From assembly GCF_009604425.1 (NCBI RefSeq), contig NZ_WEGI01000001.1:558001-622000 (forward strand): a stretch of DNA of 64,000 nucleotides, written 5' to 3'. Source of the DNA: Nocardia aurantia. Lineage in GTDB: Bacteria; Actinomycetota; Actinomycetes; Mycobacteriales; Mycobacteriaceae. Below the pieces are notes generated by a model, which made no database searches, had not been told where the DNA came from, and saw nothing but the letters and a program-made list of their open reading frames with translations. The first letter of the stretch is position 1. Each line of letters begins with the position of its first letter. The translations under genes were made by a program, and so were the position numbers. Below, in pieces: positions 42,901 to 54,900 of the stretch.

Positions 42901-45900
42901 AACGCGCGCGCACCCAATTGCTCGATCCCACACACGATTTCGAGCCACATCCGGTGCGCGAGGGCGATCTCACGCACCGCGAGTTACTGGTGCTGGCGTC
43001 CCGCGCGTTCGGCGCCGATATCGTGCTGGAAAATTCCTCGGGACCGCCGATCCACGTCACCGAACACGAACGACGGGGCACTCTCCATCTGCGCCGCACT
43101 GCGGCGGGGCAGTACGAGATCGGTGTGAACGCGGACGGTTCGCTGTTCTCGGCGGTTCGCCCGATCGAGCCGGCCGCGGTGCCCGTGCCGGGAGCGATTC
43201 CGCGCGAGCAGATTCCGCCGCCCTTCGATCGGGTGCTGGCGTCGCAGGCGATCCCGCTGCTCGACGGCGCGGCGCTCGGGCCGCACTACGCCGGCGAGAA
43301 CCGCCCGGTGCGGGTGCTCACGGATCTGAAACTCGGCCTGAGCGCCAGACAATGGGTCAAACGCACTGCGAATCTGAAACCTCTCCGGTTCCGGGGCAAA
43401 CCCCCGACTCATTACATGACGCCGGAGGAGCGCGAGCAGCACCGTATCTTCGTCGGCCCGGACGGCCGGCTGTATCAGGCGCGGGACGGCGCGCCCTACC
43501 ACACCACCGGCGCGAGATTCGTCATGGACGAATTCGGCAACCTGTATTCCGGGGACGGCGCGATGGCGCGATTCCATTCGTCGTTCCTCGGCGGCCGGAC
43601 GGTCACGGCCGCAGGGTATCTGGCGGTGGACAACGGCTCGTTGCGCATCATGTCCGACCACAGCGGCCATTACGCGCCCCGGGCCACGATGAACGACTAC
43701 GCCCTGGATCTGCTGCGCCGGCGCGGACTGCGGCCGGCGCCGAACTTCCAGCGGCGGCGCTACGACGACTCACGGCGCAGCGGTGTCGGCGGGCCGCTGC
43801 GCGAGCGGAGGGGGGAGCGCGCCCGGCAGACCGCCGAGGTGGCCCGCCTGCGCCGGATCATCGCCGCGCACGACGCGGTGCTCAGCCGGCGTGAGCGGTC
43901 CGCCGCCACGACGACGGTGCGCGGGCAACTCGCCACGGAACGGGGAGCGCTCACCGCCCGCCAGGCCGACGTCGACGCCTGGGCGGCCCTGTTGCACCAG
44001 GGGCGGGTGCGGCCCTCCGCCACGGTCGATCTCTTCGCGCACCCCGAGCCGGCCTCCGAGCGGGATCGCATCGTCCCGCCGGAATTCCCGATGGCGGACC
44101 GGAAGCTGACCGATGCGCGGGCACGCACCGCGGAACTCGCGAAGTGGTGGCGCGAACACGGCGAGACCTGGTGGGAGCATCTGCAATTCACCGATCTGGC
44201 GTCGGAGTACCAGCGCCGCCTGGCGATCGATTTCCCGGACCTGCGCAACGGTCACGGTATCCCCGCGGCGGTGCGAAACACCCTCAACCGCGCCTACATC
44301 GACGCGGAGTTGCGCAGGCTGGACGGGATCGGCACGCCGTCGCGGGAGCAGACGCAACGGCGGCGGAACCTGGAGACCGTGCTCGGCGTCATCTACGACG
44401 CCGAGCTCGAATCCTGGCTGAACTCCGGCCGGACCGGAACCCAGCCGCCGGTTCAGGTCCTGAAACTCGCCCCGGACAACTACGCCGGTCGAGGTGCGCT
44501 CGTACTGGGTATCGGCGACGTCGACCTCGCCGACACGATCGTGTGGCGGGCCGCCGCCAGCGATACCGCGCTGGCCTCGATGTCGCGCGAATTGTCCGCC
44601 ACCATCGACCATTACGTCGATGTCAAGCAGTCGAATCCCGCCGCCGAGACCGCCGCCGTGGTGTGGGTGGACCACCGGATCCCGGCCGGAGCCGGCTCGC
44701 GCGACGTACCGCGGTCGCAGCGTTCCCGCCGGCTGGACAACGCGATGACCGCCTTCCGTGAGGCGCGCGTGGCCAATTCGACGACCGAGCCGACCATCCA
44801 CCTGTTCGACGCGGGCCTCAACGGGAAGACCACCGCGAATCCGTTGCCCGGACAGGTTTTCGACGGCACCGGCAAACCGGTCGGAACGCACTTCGCGGTG
44901 GCGCCGGTTGTGCCACGCGACCGTGTGCCGGTGGCCCCGGTGGCGATTCCGCTGTTCCCCGGAATGACGCGGCCGGAAGACGACGAGCAGGATCTGTTCG
45001 AGGTGGTCTTCGCGACCACTGCGCTGCGAAGCTTGTTCGCGCGCAACGTGTTCAACGACCCGTTCGATCGGGCGGTGCGCGGCCGGCCGATGCGGGACGG
45101 GACCGTCGCCGATCCGGAGTTCGCGGACATGTCCGAGGACGCGCGGAATCCGCTGGCGGCGAAGGGTTTGTTCGTCGACGATCCCGCAACCGGTACGCAG
45201 TGGGGCGACAACGAGATCGCGGATTTCTTCGCCCGGGTGGAAGCCGAGGCCGGGCCCGCCACCACGGCACCGCAGGCCGCCCCCGCCACACCGGCGCCGT
45301 CGATACCGGCTGCGCCGCAGACCGAAGAGTTGCGGAAGCTGACATCCGTCACCGTTCTGCCGGCCGGCTGGAAGGTTCCGGCCGATCGAATGCTGGTGCC
45401 GGACATGACCGGTGCCACCCACCGATTGGATGTCGGCAGCCGCTGGCGGCGGACCGCCGGCGCACCGATCACCGACGCCGTCACCGGTCGCACATTCGTC
45501 GGACTGGTTCCGCTGCACCAATCCTCCGACACCAACCCCATCCTCGTGAACGAGGACATCGTCGCGATGGCGTTCACGACACCGAAGAACTGGTCCGGCG
45601 CGGATCATCTGGTGGCCACGTCCGGGATCTATTTCGACGACGACGGCTGGGTATCGTCGGCGGCGCCCGGCACCAAGATCCTGATCCAGCCCGTGGAGCA
45701 GCCCGACGGCACGATCGACAGGGACACGATCATGCTCCGCGGCCCCCGGTCGACCGGGTGGCGGCAGACACCGCGGCAGATCGTCGGGCCCACGATGCCG
45801 CAGTTCCTGAAAGCCACTGCCCCGCTGTGGAAATCGGGCGGTCCGAGCGTGATCGATGTCAGGCAGGGTGCTCTCGGTGATTGTTACCTGATCGCCAACA

Positions 45901-48900
45901 TGCTCGAACTGGCGGGTCGCCCCCACATGGTCATGGACATGATGCGTGATCTGGGCGATTCGGTGGCCGTGCGGTTCTACAAGGCGGATCGCACCGAAGA
46001 GTGGATCCGGGTCTCCAAACAGCTGTACGGGAATGCCGACGGCACAGCCCGGCACGCGGCGGTCCGCAACGGAGTGTTGTGGCCGGCGATATTGGAGAAG
46101 GCGTACGCGGTGTTCGCCGGTAAGGACGAGGGCTATCGCGGTATCGACGGCGGCACGACCGAAGACGCCGCCGCCGCGATCGTGCCCGATCTGCTGGCGG
46201 GTTCGCTGCGCCCGCGTCCCGCGCGCACGGTCTACGATTCGTACTTCCTGCACCCGATGCGGATGGACCCGGATACGCTGCGCCAGTTGACCGGTGGCAC
46301 CGGCGAATTCGCCGAATTGATCGAATCGTTGCAGGACGAGTGGGGCAAGGCTCTGCACGATTACTCCGTCCGGGAGAAGTACCCGACCGCGAACATCAGC
46401 GACGGCATCCTGATGCTCACCCTGTTGACGCAGCACAACTTCGACATGACGGCGGCGTCCCAGGACTACATCCAGCAGATCAAGAAGGACAATCCGGCGA
46501 CCGTCGCCGGCTTCCGGAGCTTCCTGCAATGGCATCTGACCGCGGCCCAGCAGACCCGCTTCGCCACCGAGATCGACCGGCTGGTCGACTACGCCGGCCT
46601 CGAGGAATCCTGGCGCACCCGGACGGCGGATCCGATCGCCGCGCGCGTCGTCGCCGAGCGCATCGAATACGCCCTGGCAAGTGGCGATCTGGTCACACTC
46701 GGCACCCGCAACTGGGGTACGGCCGCCGAGGACATCGATGAATTCCCGGGCCTGGTCGGCGGACACGGATACGCGGTGGTCGGCGTCGCGCGTGACAACG
46801 CCGGTGATCCGGTGGGCCTGATCCTGCGGAACCCGTGGCAGCGGCACACTCCCGACGGCAAGGCGACCGCCACGCTGATGCCCGGCATCACCCACCAGGC
46901 GGACGGCGTGCTGACCGTGGGCCTCGAACACCTCAACAAGTTCTACGGATTGACCGTCGCCGGCTCCGGCGCCCAGGCACTGTTCGGTATCGATGTGGTG
47001 GCGCCGCACACGGTGCGCGCGATCTCGAGTACGCCCGGCGCGGCGCCGGTCACCGGGGCCGGCGCACCGATTTCGCAGCAGGCGCCCGACACCGAGCGAG
47101 CCGGGCCGGTGGATGCCCTCCACGCCGCGTTCCGGGCACGACCGGCGACCGCCCCCAGTGCCCGGACCTTCGACGCCGATGCGATCCGGGCGGCGATAGC
47201 CGACCGGGCCCCGGCCCGGATATTCGACGGCACCGGCGTTCTGGACGAGCTGAACGCGGCGATGCGGCAGGCGGCGGCGCAGCTCGACCGGGAGCGGCTG
47301 GTGGCGATGCCGTTGCACACGCAGTCGCGGTCCGACCGGCGGGCGGCGAAACACCGTATGCGGCAAGCGGTCGCGACCGGGCGGTTACGAGAATGGCTCG
47401 ACCGCAACCTGTTCAACGACGCGTTCGATCGTGCGGTGCGGGGGCGGGCGGTGCGTGACGGTGCGGTCACGGATCCGGAGTTCGCGGATCTGGCGGGTGT
47501 GTCGGCGGATGCGCGGAATCCGTTGGCGGGGGCGGGGTTGTTCGTCGATGATCCGGCGGCGGGTGTGTCGTGGGGTGACGACGAGCTCGGTGACTTCTTC
47601 GGCCGCGCCGAGGCCGAGGCCGGGCACGGCTCGGCAGGCCCGGCCGGGTCGGTTCCGGTCACGATGCGGGCCCGAGCGATACCGGCTGCGCCGCAACTCG
47701 AATCGTTGCGGCAGCTGCCACGGTCCACTGCGGTGGCCGTCCAGGAACAGGTACCGGCCGATCGGCTGGTGGTGCCGGACATGTCCGGCACCGCACGGCG
47801 TTTCGGTGTCGGCAGCCGCTGGCGGCGGATCGCCGGTGCGCCGATCACCGACGCGAGTACCGGTAGCCGCTACGTCGGATTGGTTCCGCAGCACCGGCAA
47901 TCCGATGCCGACCCGATCTGGGTGCACGAGAGCATGGTCGCGCAGGCCTTCACGACCTCGCGATCCTGGTCCGCGCCGGATCATCTGGTGGCCGGCTCCG
48001 GCATCTGGGCCGACGACAACGGCGTCCCCGGATCGCTGGCGGCCGGCACGAGCGTCCTGGTCCGGCCGGTGGAGCTCGCGGACGGCACGCTGGACCCCGA
48101 CCGGATCCAGATCCGCGAGCATTCGGGCACCCGATGGCGGACGATGCCCCGGCGGATCTTCGGAAACACCGCGCCGCGACTGCAATTCTTCGATGTCCCG
48201 CTCTGGGGGCCGGACGGCAACCCCAGCATCGCCGACGTCCAGCAGGGCGGGCTGGCCGACTGCTATCTGATGGCGAACCTGCTCGACCTGGCGCGCCGCC
48301 CCGCGTTGCTGACCGAGATGATGCGTGATCTCGGCGATTCGGTGGCCGTGCGGTTCTACGACGAGGCGCGCGCCGAGCACTGGATCCGGGTGTCCAAGCA
48401 TCTGTACGCCGGTCCCGACGGCTCGGCCCGGCACGCGATCGTCCGCAACGGGGCGCTGTGGCCCGCCATGCTGGAGAAGGCCTACGCGGTATTCGCCGGC
48501 CGGGACAACGGCTACCACGGCATCGACGGCGGCCGGACGGAACAGGCGGCCGCGGCGATCATGCCGGATCTGCTGCCCGGTACCGTCCGCCCCAGTCCGG
48601 CCCGGACGGCGGAAGATTCCTATTTCCTGCATCCGATGCGGATGGACGCGGACACGCTGCAGTCGCTGGCCGGTGGTGACCGGGAATTCGCCGAACTGAT
48701 CGAATCGCTGGAGGAATCATGGGCGCAGGCTCTGCAGGATCATCTGCACCGGGAGCGGAATCCCTTCGCGAATTCGCACGACAACCAACTGATGTCGAAC
48801 CTGTTGCAGCAGAACAAATTCGACCTGGATGCGTCGCTCGAGGGCTATCTGCGGCAGATCCGGGCCGATAATCCGGCGCTCGCGGGCGGTTTCCGGAGCT

Positions 48901-51900
48901 TCCTGCACGACCATCTGACCCCGGAGCAGCGGGCCCGGTGGGCCGACGAGACGGATCGGTTGATCGACCACGTCGGCCTCGACGAATCGTGGCGCACCCG
49001 AACGCCCGCTCCGGCCGTGGCGCGAATTGTCGCCGAGCGCATCAAATACGCTCTCGATCGCGGTGATCTGGTGACGCTCGGCACCCGCAACTGGGGGGCG
49101 ACCGCCGAGGACACGGCGGAATTCCCGGGCCTGATCGGCGGTCACGCCTACGCGGTGATCGCCGTCGGACGCGACGCCGCGGGGGAGCCGGCGGCGCTGG
49201 CGTTGCAGAACCCCTGGCGCCGGCACACCCAGGACGGAACTCCGCTCGGCACGCTGATGCCCGGCATCCGCCACGATCCCGGCGGCGTGCTGATGGTGGG
49301 GCTCGAACATCTCGGCAAGTTCATGGGCGTGACGGTCAGCGGTTCCGGGGCGCGCGGCCTGTTCGGTATCGACCCCATCCCGCGAGATACGTTGGACCGC
49401 ACGGTGCGTACCGCCGCCACCGCCTCCGACGAGACGCCCGGAACCGCCGCGGATACCGAGGCGCTGCGGAACTGGTTCGAGGGCAACGTCTTCAACGACG
49501 CGTTCGATCGTGCGGTGCGGGGCCGGGCGGTGCGCGACGGTGCGGTCACGGATCCGGAGTTCGCGGATCTGGCGGGTGTGTCGGCGGATGCGCGGAATCC
49601 GTTGGCGGGGGCGGGGTTGTTCGTCGATGATCCGGCGGCGGGTGTGTCGTGGGGTGACGACGAGCTCGGTGACTTCTTCGGCCGCGCGGACGCCGAGGCC
49701 GCGCTGACCGCACCGGTGCAGCAGCCCGCCGCCACGGCGCCGGCGGCCGCGAATCAGCAAGCACCACAACGAACCACGTTCGACGACCTGCACCCGTACG
49801 TCGCGCCGGCGATCGAGGAGCGGGTGCCCGCGGATCGCCTGGTGGTGCTCGACCGGGCCGGCGTCGCGCACCGATTCGACCTGGGCAGCGGCTGGCGGCG
49901 TGTCGCGGGGCCCCCGATCGTCGCGCCGGACGGCCGTGAGTACGTCGGGCTGGTGCCGCTGGACCGTCGCGGCGACCGCGACCCGATCGTGGTGAGCAAG
50001 AAGATCGCCGATCGGGCCTTCGTGGCGGAAGCATCCGGCGGATGGTTCTCGTCGACGAAATACCTGCTGGCCGGCTCGGGTATCTGGTTCGACGACGCCG
50101 CCGGGAATCCGGTGCACCTCGCGGTCGGCGACAAGGTCGCCGTCCGCCGGGTGGAGAACCGCGACGGCAGCCTGGATCCGGACACGATCATGATCCGCGA
50201 CCCCGCCGACAAGAACCCGGCCACCGCGTGGCGCCGAATTCCCGCGCCGACGGCCGGAATCCGGTTGACCGCGCTGCGGAAGATCGACGCGCCGCTGTGG
50301 GGAGCGGAGGGGCCTCGGGATACCGATGTCGCACAGGGGAATCTGGGCGACTGCTACCTGATCACCAACATGATCGAGCTGGCCCGCACGCCCGGCCTGC
50401 TGCCCGAGATGATGCGCGATCTGGGCGATTCGGTGGCGGTGCGGTTCTTCGACAAGGATCGCAACGAGGCCTGGATCCGGGTGACCAAGGACCTGTACCT
50501 GACCCCCGACGGGACTGCGCGCAACGCTCCCGTCCGCAACGGGGCGCTGTGGCCGGCGATGCTGGAGAAGGCGTACGCGGTCTTCGCGGGCATCGACAAG
50601 GGTTACGTCGGAATCGTCGGCGGCACCTCGGATCTCGCCGCCACGGCACTGATGCCCGATGTGCTGCCGGGCGGCTTCCGGCCGCGGCCCGCCCGGACCG
50701 TCGGCGACACCTACTTCCTGCACCCGATGCGGCTGGATCTGGACTCCCTGGGCCGATTGACCGGCGGCGACGAGGAATTCACCCGCACGATCGGCTCGTT
50801 GCAGGGCGAATGGGGACGGGCCCTCCAGGCCCACGTGACGCGGGAGCGCGATCCGTTCGCGAATACCGAAGACGGCGAACTGATCCAGATCCTGACCGAT
50901 CAGATCGGGCCGACCCTGGCGATGCAGGAATACCTCGCCGTGGTCAAGTGGCACAATCCGGCCCTCGGCGACGGATTCCGGAACTTCCTGCAGAAGCGGC
51001 TCACCACCGACCAGCTTGCCCGCTGGGCGACCCGGATCGACCGGCTCGTCGAGCATGTCGCCGTCGAGGAGTCGTGGCGGACCTCGACCCCGGATCCGGT
51101 GGTGTCCCAGGCCACCGCCGAACGCGTCCAATTCGCCCTGGATCGTGGCGATCTGGTGATGTTGGACACCAGGAAGTGGGGGACGGGCACCGAGAACATC
51201 ACCGACTACCCCGGTCTGGTCGGCGGTCACGGATTCGCGGTCCTGGGGATCGCGCGCAACGGCGCCGGTGATCCGCTGTCGCTGATCCTGCAAAACCCTT
51301 GGCGGGCACACGTACACGCCGGCGAGACACCGGTACGGCCGATGCGCGGAATCCGCCACTACGCCGACGGCGTGCTGACCGTGGACCTGGAACACCTCAA
51401 CAAATTCAACGGGCTCACCGTCAGCGGTGCCGGGGCCCGCGCGTTGTTCGGGCTCGACGAGGTCGCGGCGCCGACCTTCGATCGGCTGGTCCGCACTGCC
51501 GCCGCTACCGAACCTGCCGAAACAGCCACGCCCACAACCGGTCCGGCTCCCGTCGCCGACACCGTGGTGGCCGAGGCCGGCGCCACCCGGGCCGGTCGCT
51601 GGAAGCGGATGTTGCAGAGCGCGTTGCGCGCGATCCGATTCCGCGGACCACGGGTGCCACCCGGGCCGACCGCGGCCGTCGCGAACGACGCCGGCACCTC
51701 GGCCGCGGTTCCGGCCGAGACCGCCGAGTCGATCCGGTCGCAGACGGACGACACGCACACCGATCCGCTCGACGGACTCACCTCGGACGGTCGGCCGATC
51801 CGGTTCTCCGCCGCCGACGTGATCAGTAGTCCGCTGGTGGACAAGGACGGCCGCACCATCGGTGTCACCTTCATGCAGGGCCGGGACCTGACCTCGATGC

Positions 51901-54900
51901 TGAACTGGGCGAAGGCGCCGGCGGGACACGACATGGTGCTGAAGTCCCGGCCCGGTGACGACGACATGGTGGAGGTGGCCCGGCGCGGACTGGTGCCGGG
52001 CAAGTCGCTCGTCATGGCGCCCTGGGCGAAGGATTACGCCGCTCAGCAGACCACCGCCGGATACCGCGGTCCGGTCTACCTCGACACCCACGCCGGTGCG
52101 GACGGCTTCGCGGTCCACCTCCGGTCGGGTGTGAAGGTCTTCGTCGACGGCGCCACCTATGCGGCGATCGCCCGGTCGACGCGATCCTTCGAGGACGCGG
52201 TCGACGGCCGTACCGACACCTCGTTCGTGCTGCTGTCCTGCACGGCCGCAGCCGGTTCCGAGGCCGGAGACTTCTACGACGCGATCCGGGCGAACTTCCC
52301 GAGCACTCGCGTGTACGCGTCCGAGGGCATCGTCAGCGGATTCAACGCGCCGGGCGTCGGCGGTCTCCTCGGCGCCCACGACAACGCCGGGTGGGTCTCC
52401 TTCCACAACGGCAAGGGCACCCGGCACGGCAGGACCCGGTACCAGCAAGCGGATCTGGATGCCTTCGCGGCCGAAGCCACTGCGGCGCAGACGGTTCCGG
52501 ACGCAGCGCAGACGGCGGCCACCGCGGCGACCGCGCCGGTCACGACCGGCGACCCGGATACCGCGACGATGGTCGCCGCCGCGCAGCCGGCCGATACCGG
52601 GCCCGTCGCGGCGGATACCGCGTCGGTCGCCGGCTCCGTCGCGGACGAAGTGGTGTCCGCACTGTCGGGCACCCGCGCGGTGGGCTGGCGGACGTATCTG
52701 AATTCCTGGCGCCTGCGCGAGGATTCGGGCAGCCTGCGCGGCACCAACTTCGCCGGCCTGCCGGTCCGTTTCCGGGCCGAGGATGTTGCCGCCCACACCC
52801 TGGTGAACAAGGACAACGCGGTCGTGGGCGTCACGTTCACCCACACGACCAAGGATGTCGACCTCGCGAAGAAGCTCATGACGGCCGACGCCGGGCTCGA
52901 CCGGGTGTATCGGACGCAGCGCGCCCGGGGCTGGCGCGGCTGGATCGGCCGTTCCGTGCGCGGCCAGGCCGTCGCCGCGCCGTGGTACATGGACTTCTTC
53001 GGCGGCGGCGACGGCCCGGTCTTCCTCGACGCTCATGCCGAGGCGGACGGCTTCGAGATCCGGTTGAAATCCGGTACCACCCTGGTGATCGACGGGCGCA
53101 CCTACGCGAAGGTGGTGGAGCAGAGCGCCGCGGTGCGGGAAGCGCTGAAGTCGAACCCGTACAAATCCTTCGTCCTGCTGTCCTGTAAGCCGGGGAAGGG
53201 CACCGCCGCAACAGATTTCGCGGCGGCGATGCGAAATGCGTTCTCGGGCGGCAACGCGATCCACGCGTCGTCCGCCACCGTGCGAACCGGCTGGCGGCTG
53301 TTCGAATCCGGCCGCACCGAGGCGACCATCAGCGCGGACAAGAACCGTGGCTGGACGTCCTATCTGTTCGGTAACGCGCTCGACAATCCGAACACCCGAT
53401 ATCCGGCGGCGACCACGGCCGCGGCGACCACGACCACGGCCGCCGCGACCGTGACCCCCGCGGCGGCCACGACGACCGAGCACCCGCCGACGACTGCCGC
53501 CGCTGCGTCGACATCGCCTGTCGTCGACGAGATCACGGTCGCCAAGTCGCTGTCGTCGGCCTGGTCGACCCGCAGCGCGCGCTGGCAGGCCGTGCTGAAT
53601 TCGTGGCGGCTGCGCAAGGACTCCGAATCCGTCCGGGGTACCGACAGCTGGGGCCTGCCGGTACGGTTCCAGCTGAAGGATGTCGTCAGCTACCCCCTGC
53701 TGAACAAGGCCGACAACATCATCGGTGTCACCTTCGGGCACAAGCCGAACGAGGTGCTGCTCTCGCAGCGGTGGGCGGCGGCCGACAGCGGGCACGACCG
53801 GGTGTACAAGACGCGGTTCGACGAGGCGACCGGAGAATACGTTCAGGGCGACAATATCGCGGCGCCTTGGTACCCGGACTATCTGAACGGCAAGGACGGC
53901 CCGGTATTCCTCGACACCCATGCGGAGCCCGACGGTTTCCAGGTGCGGCTGGCTTCGGGTCTCACCGTGATGGTGGACGGGCGCAACTACGCGAAGATCG
54001 TCGAGAAGAACAACGCCGTGCGGGAGGCGTTGCAGTCCAATCCGTTCAGGTCGTTCGTGTTGCTCTCGTGCAAGCCCGGAAAAGGCACCGCGGCAAACGA
54101 TTTCATGGCCGCGCTGCGTAACGCGTTCTCGGGCAACACCATCTATGCGTCCGCGGGGACCGTGCGGGTCGGTGTCCGGGAGTTCACGTCCGGGCGGACG
54201 GAGGCGACCGTCTCGGCGCTGAAGAACAAGGGGTGGACGACCTACCTGCTCGGGAAGACGCTGGACAATCCGCGCACGCGATACCCGGAGACCGCGAAGC
54301 AGACGGTGGCGCAGCGGATCCTGGGCGGCAGCACCGGGAAACCCTCGGCCGCTGCTGGTTCCGTCACGGAGGTGCAGAAGTCGGCGTCCTCGGCGCTGTC
54401 GAAGGAGGGGGCGCGCTGGCGGGGCTTCCTGGATGCGTGGCGGATGCGCAAAGATCCCGATGCCATCGAGGGGATCGACGAGTTCTGGGGAGCCCCGGTG
54501 CGGTTCCGGGCCGAGGATGTCGTCAGCCGTTCCATGGTGAACAAGGACGGCAAGGTACTGGGCCTGTCGTTCATGCACCGGGTCGACTCGATCGACCTCA
54601 TGCGGCGATGGGCGGAAGCCGACAGCGGACACGACACGGTGTTCCGGACGGAGCGTGACGCGAAGGGTAACTGGGTCAAGGGAGACCAGGTATCCGCGCC
54701 GTGGAGCCCGGATTACGCCAACGGTGGCGACGGCCCGGTCTTCCTCGACGCCCATGCCAATCCGAGCTCTTTCCACCTGCGGCTGAAATCCGGCCTCAAC
54801 GTCATGGTGAACGGCCGCAACTACGCGAAGCTGGTGCGGCAGAGCAACGCGGTCCACGAAGCGCTGCAGACGAACCCGCACAAGTCCTTCGTGTTGTTGT

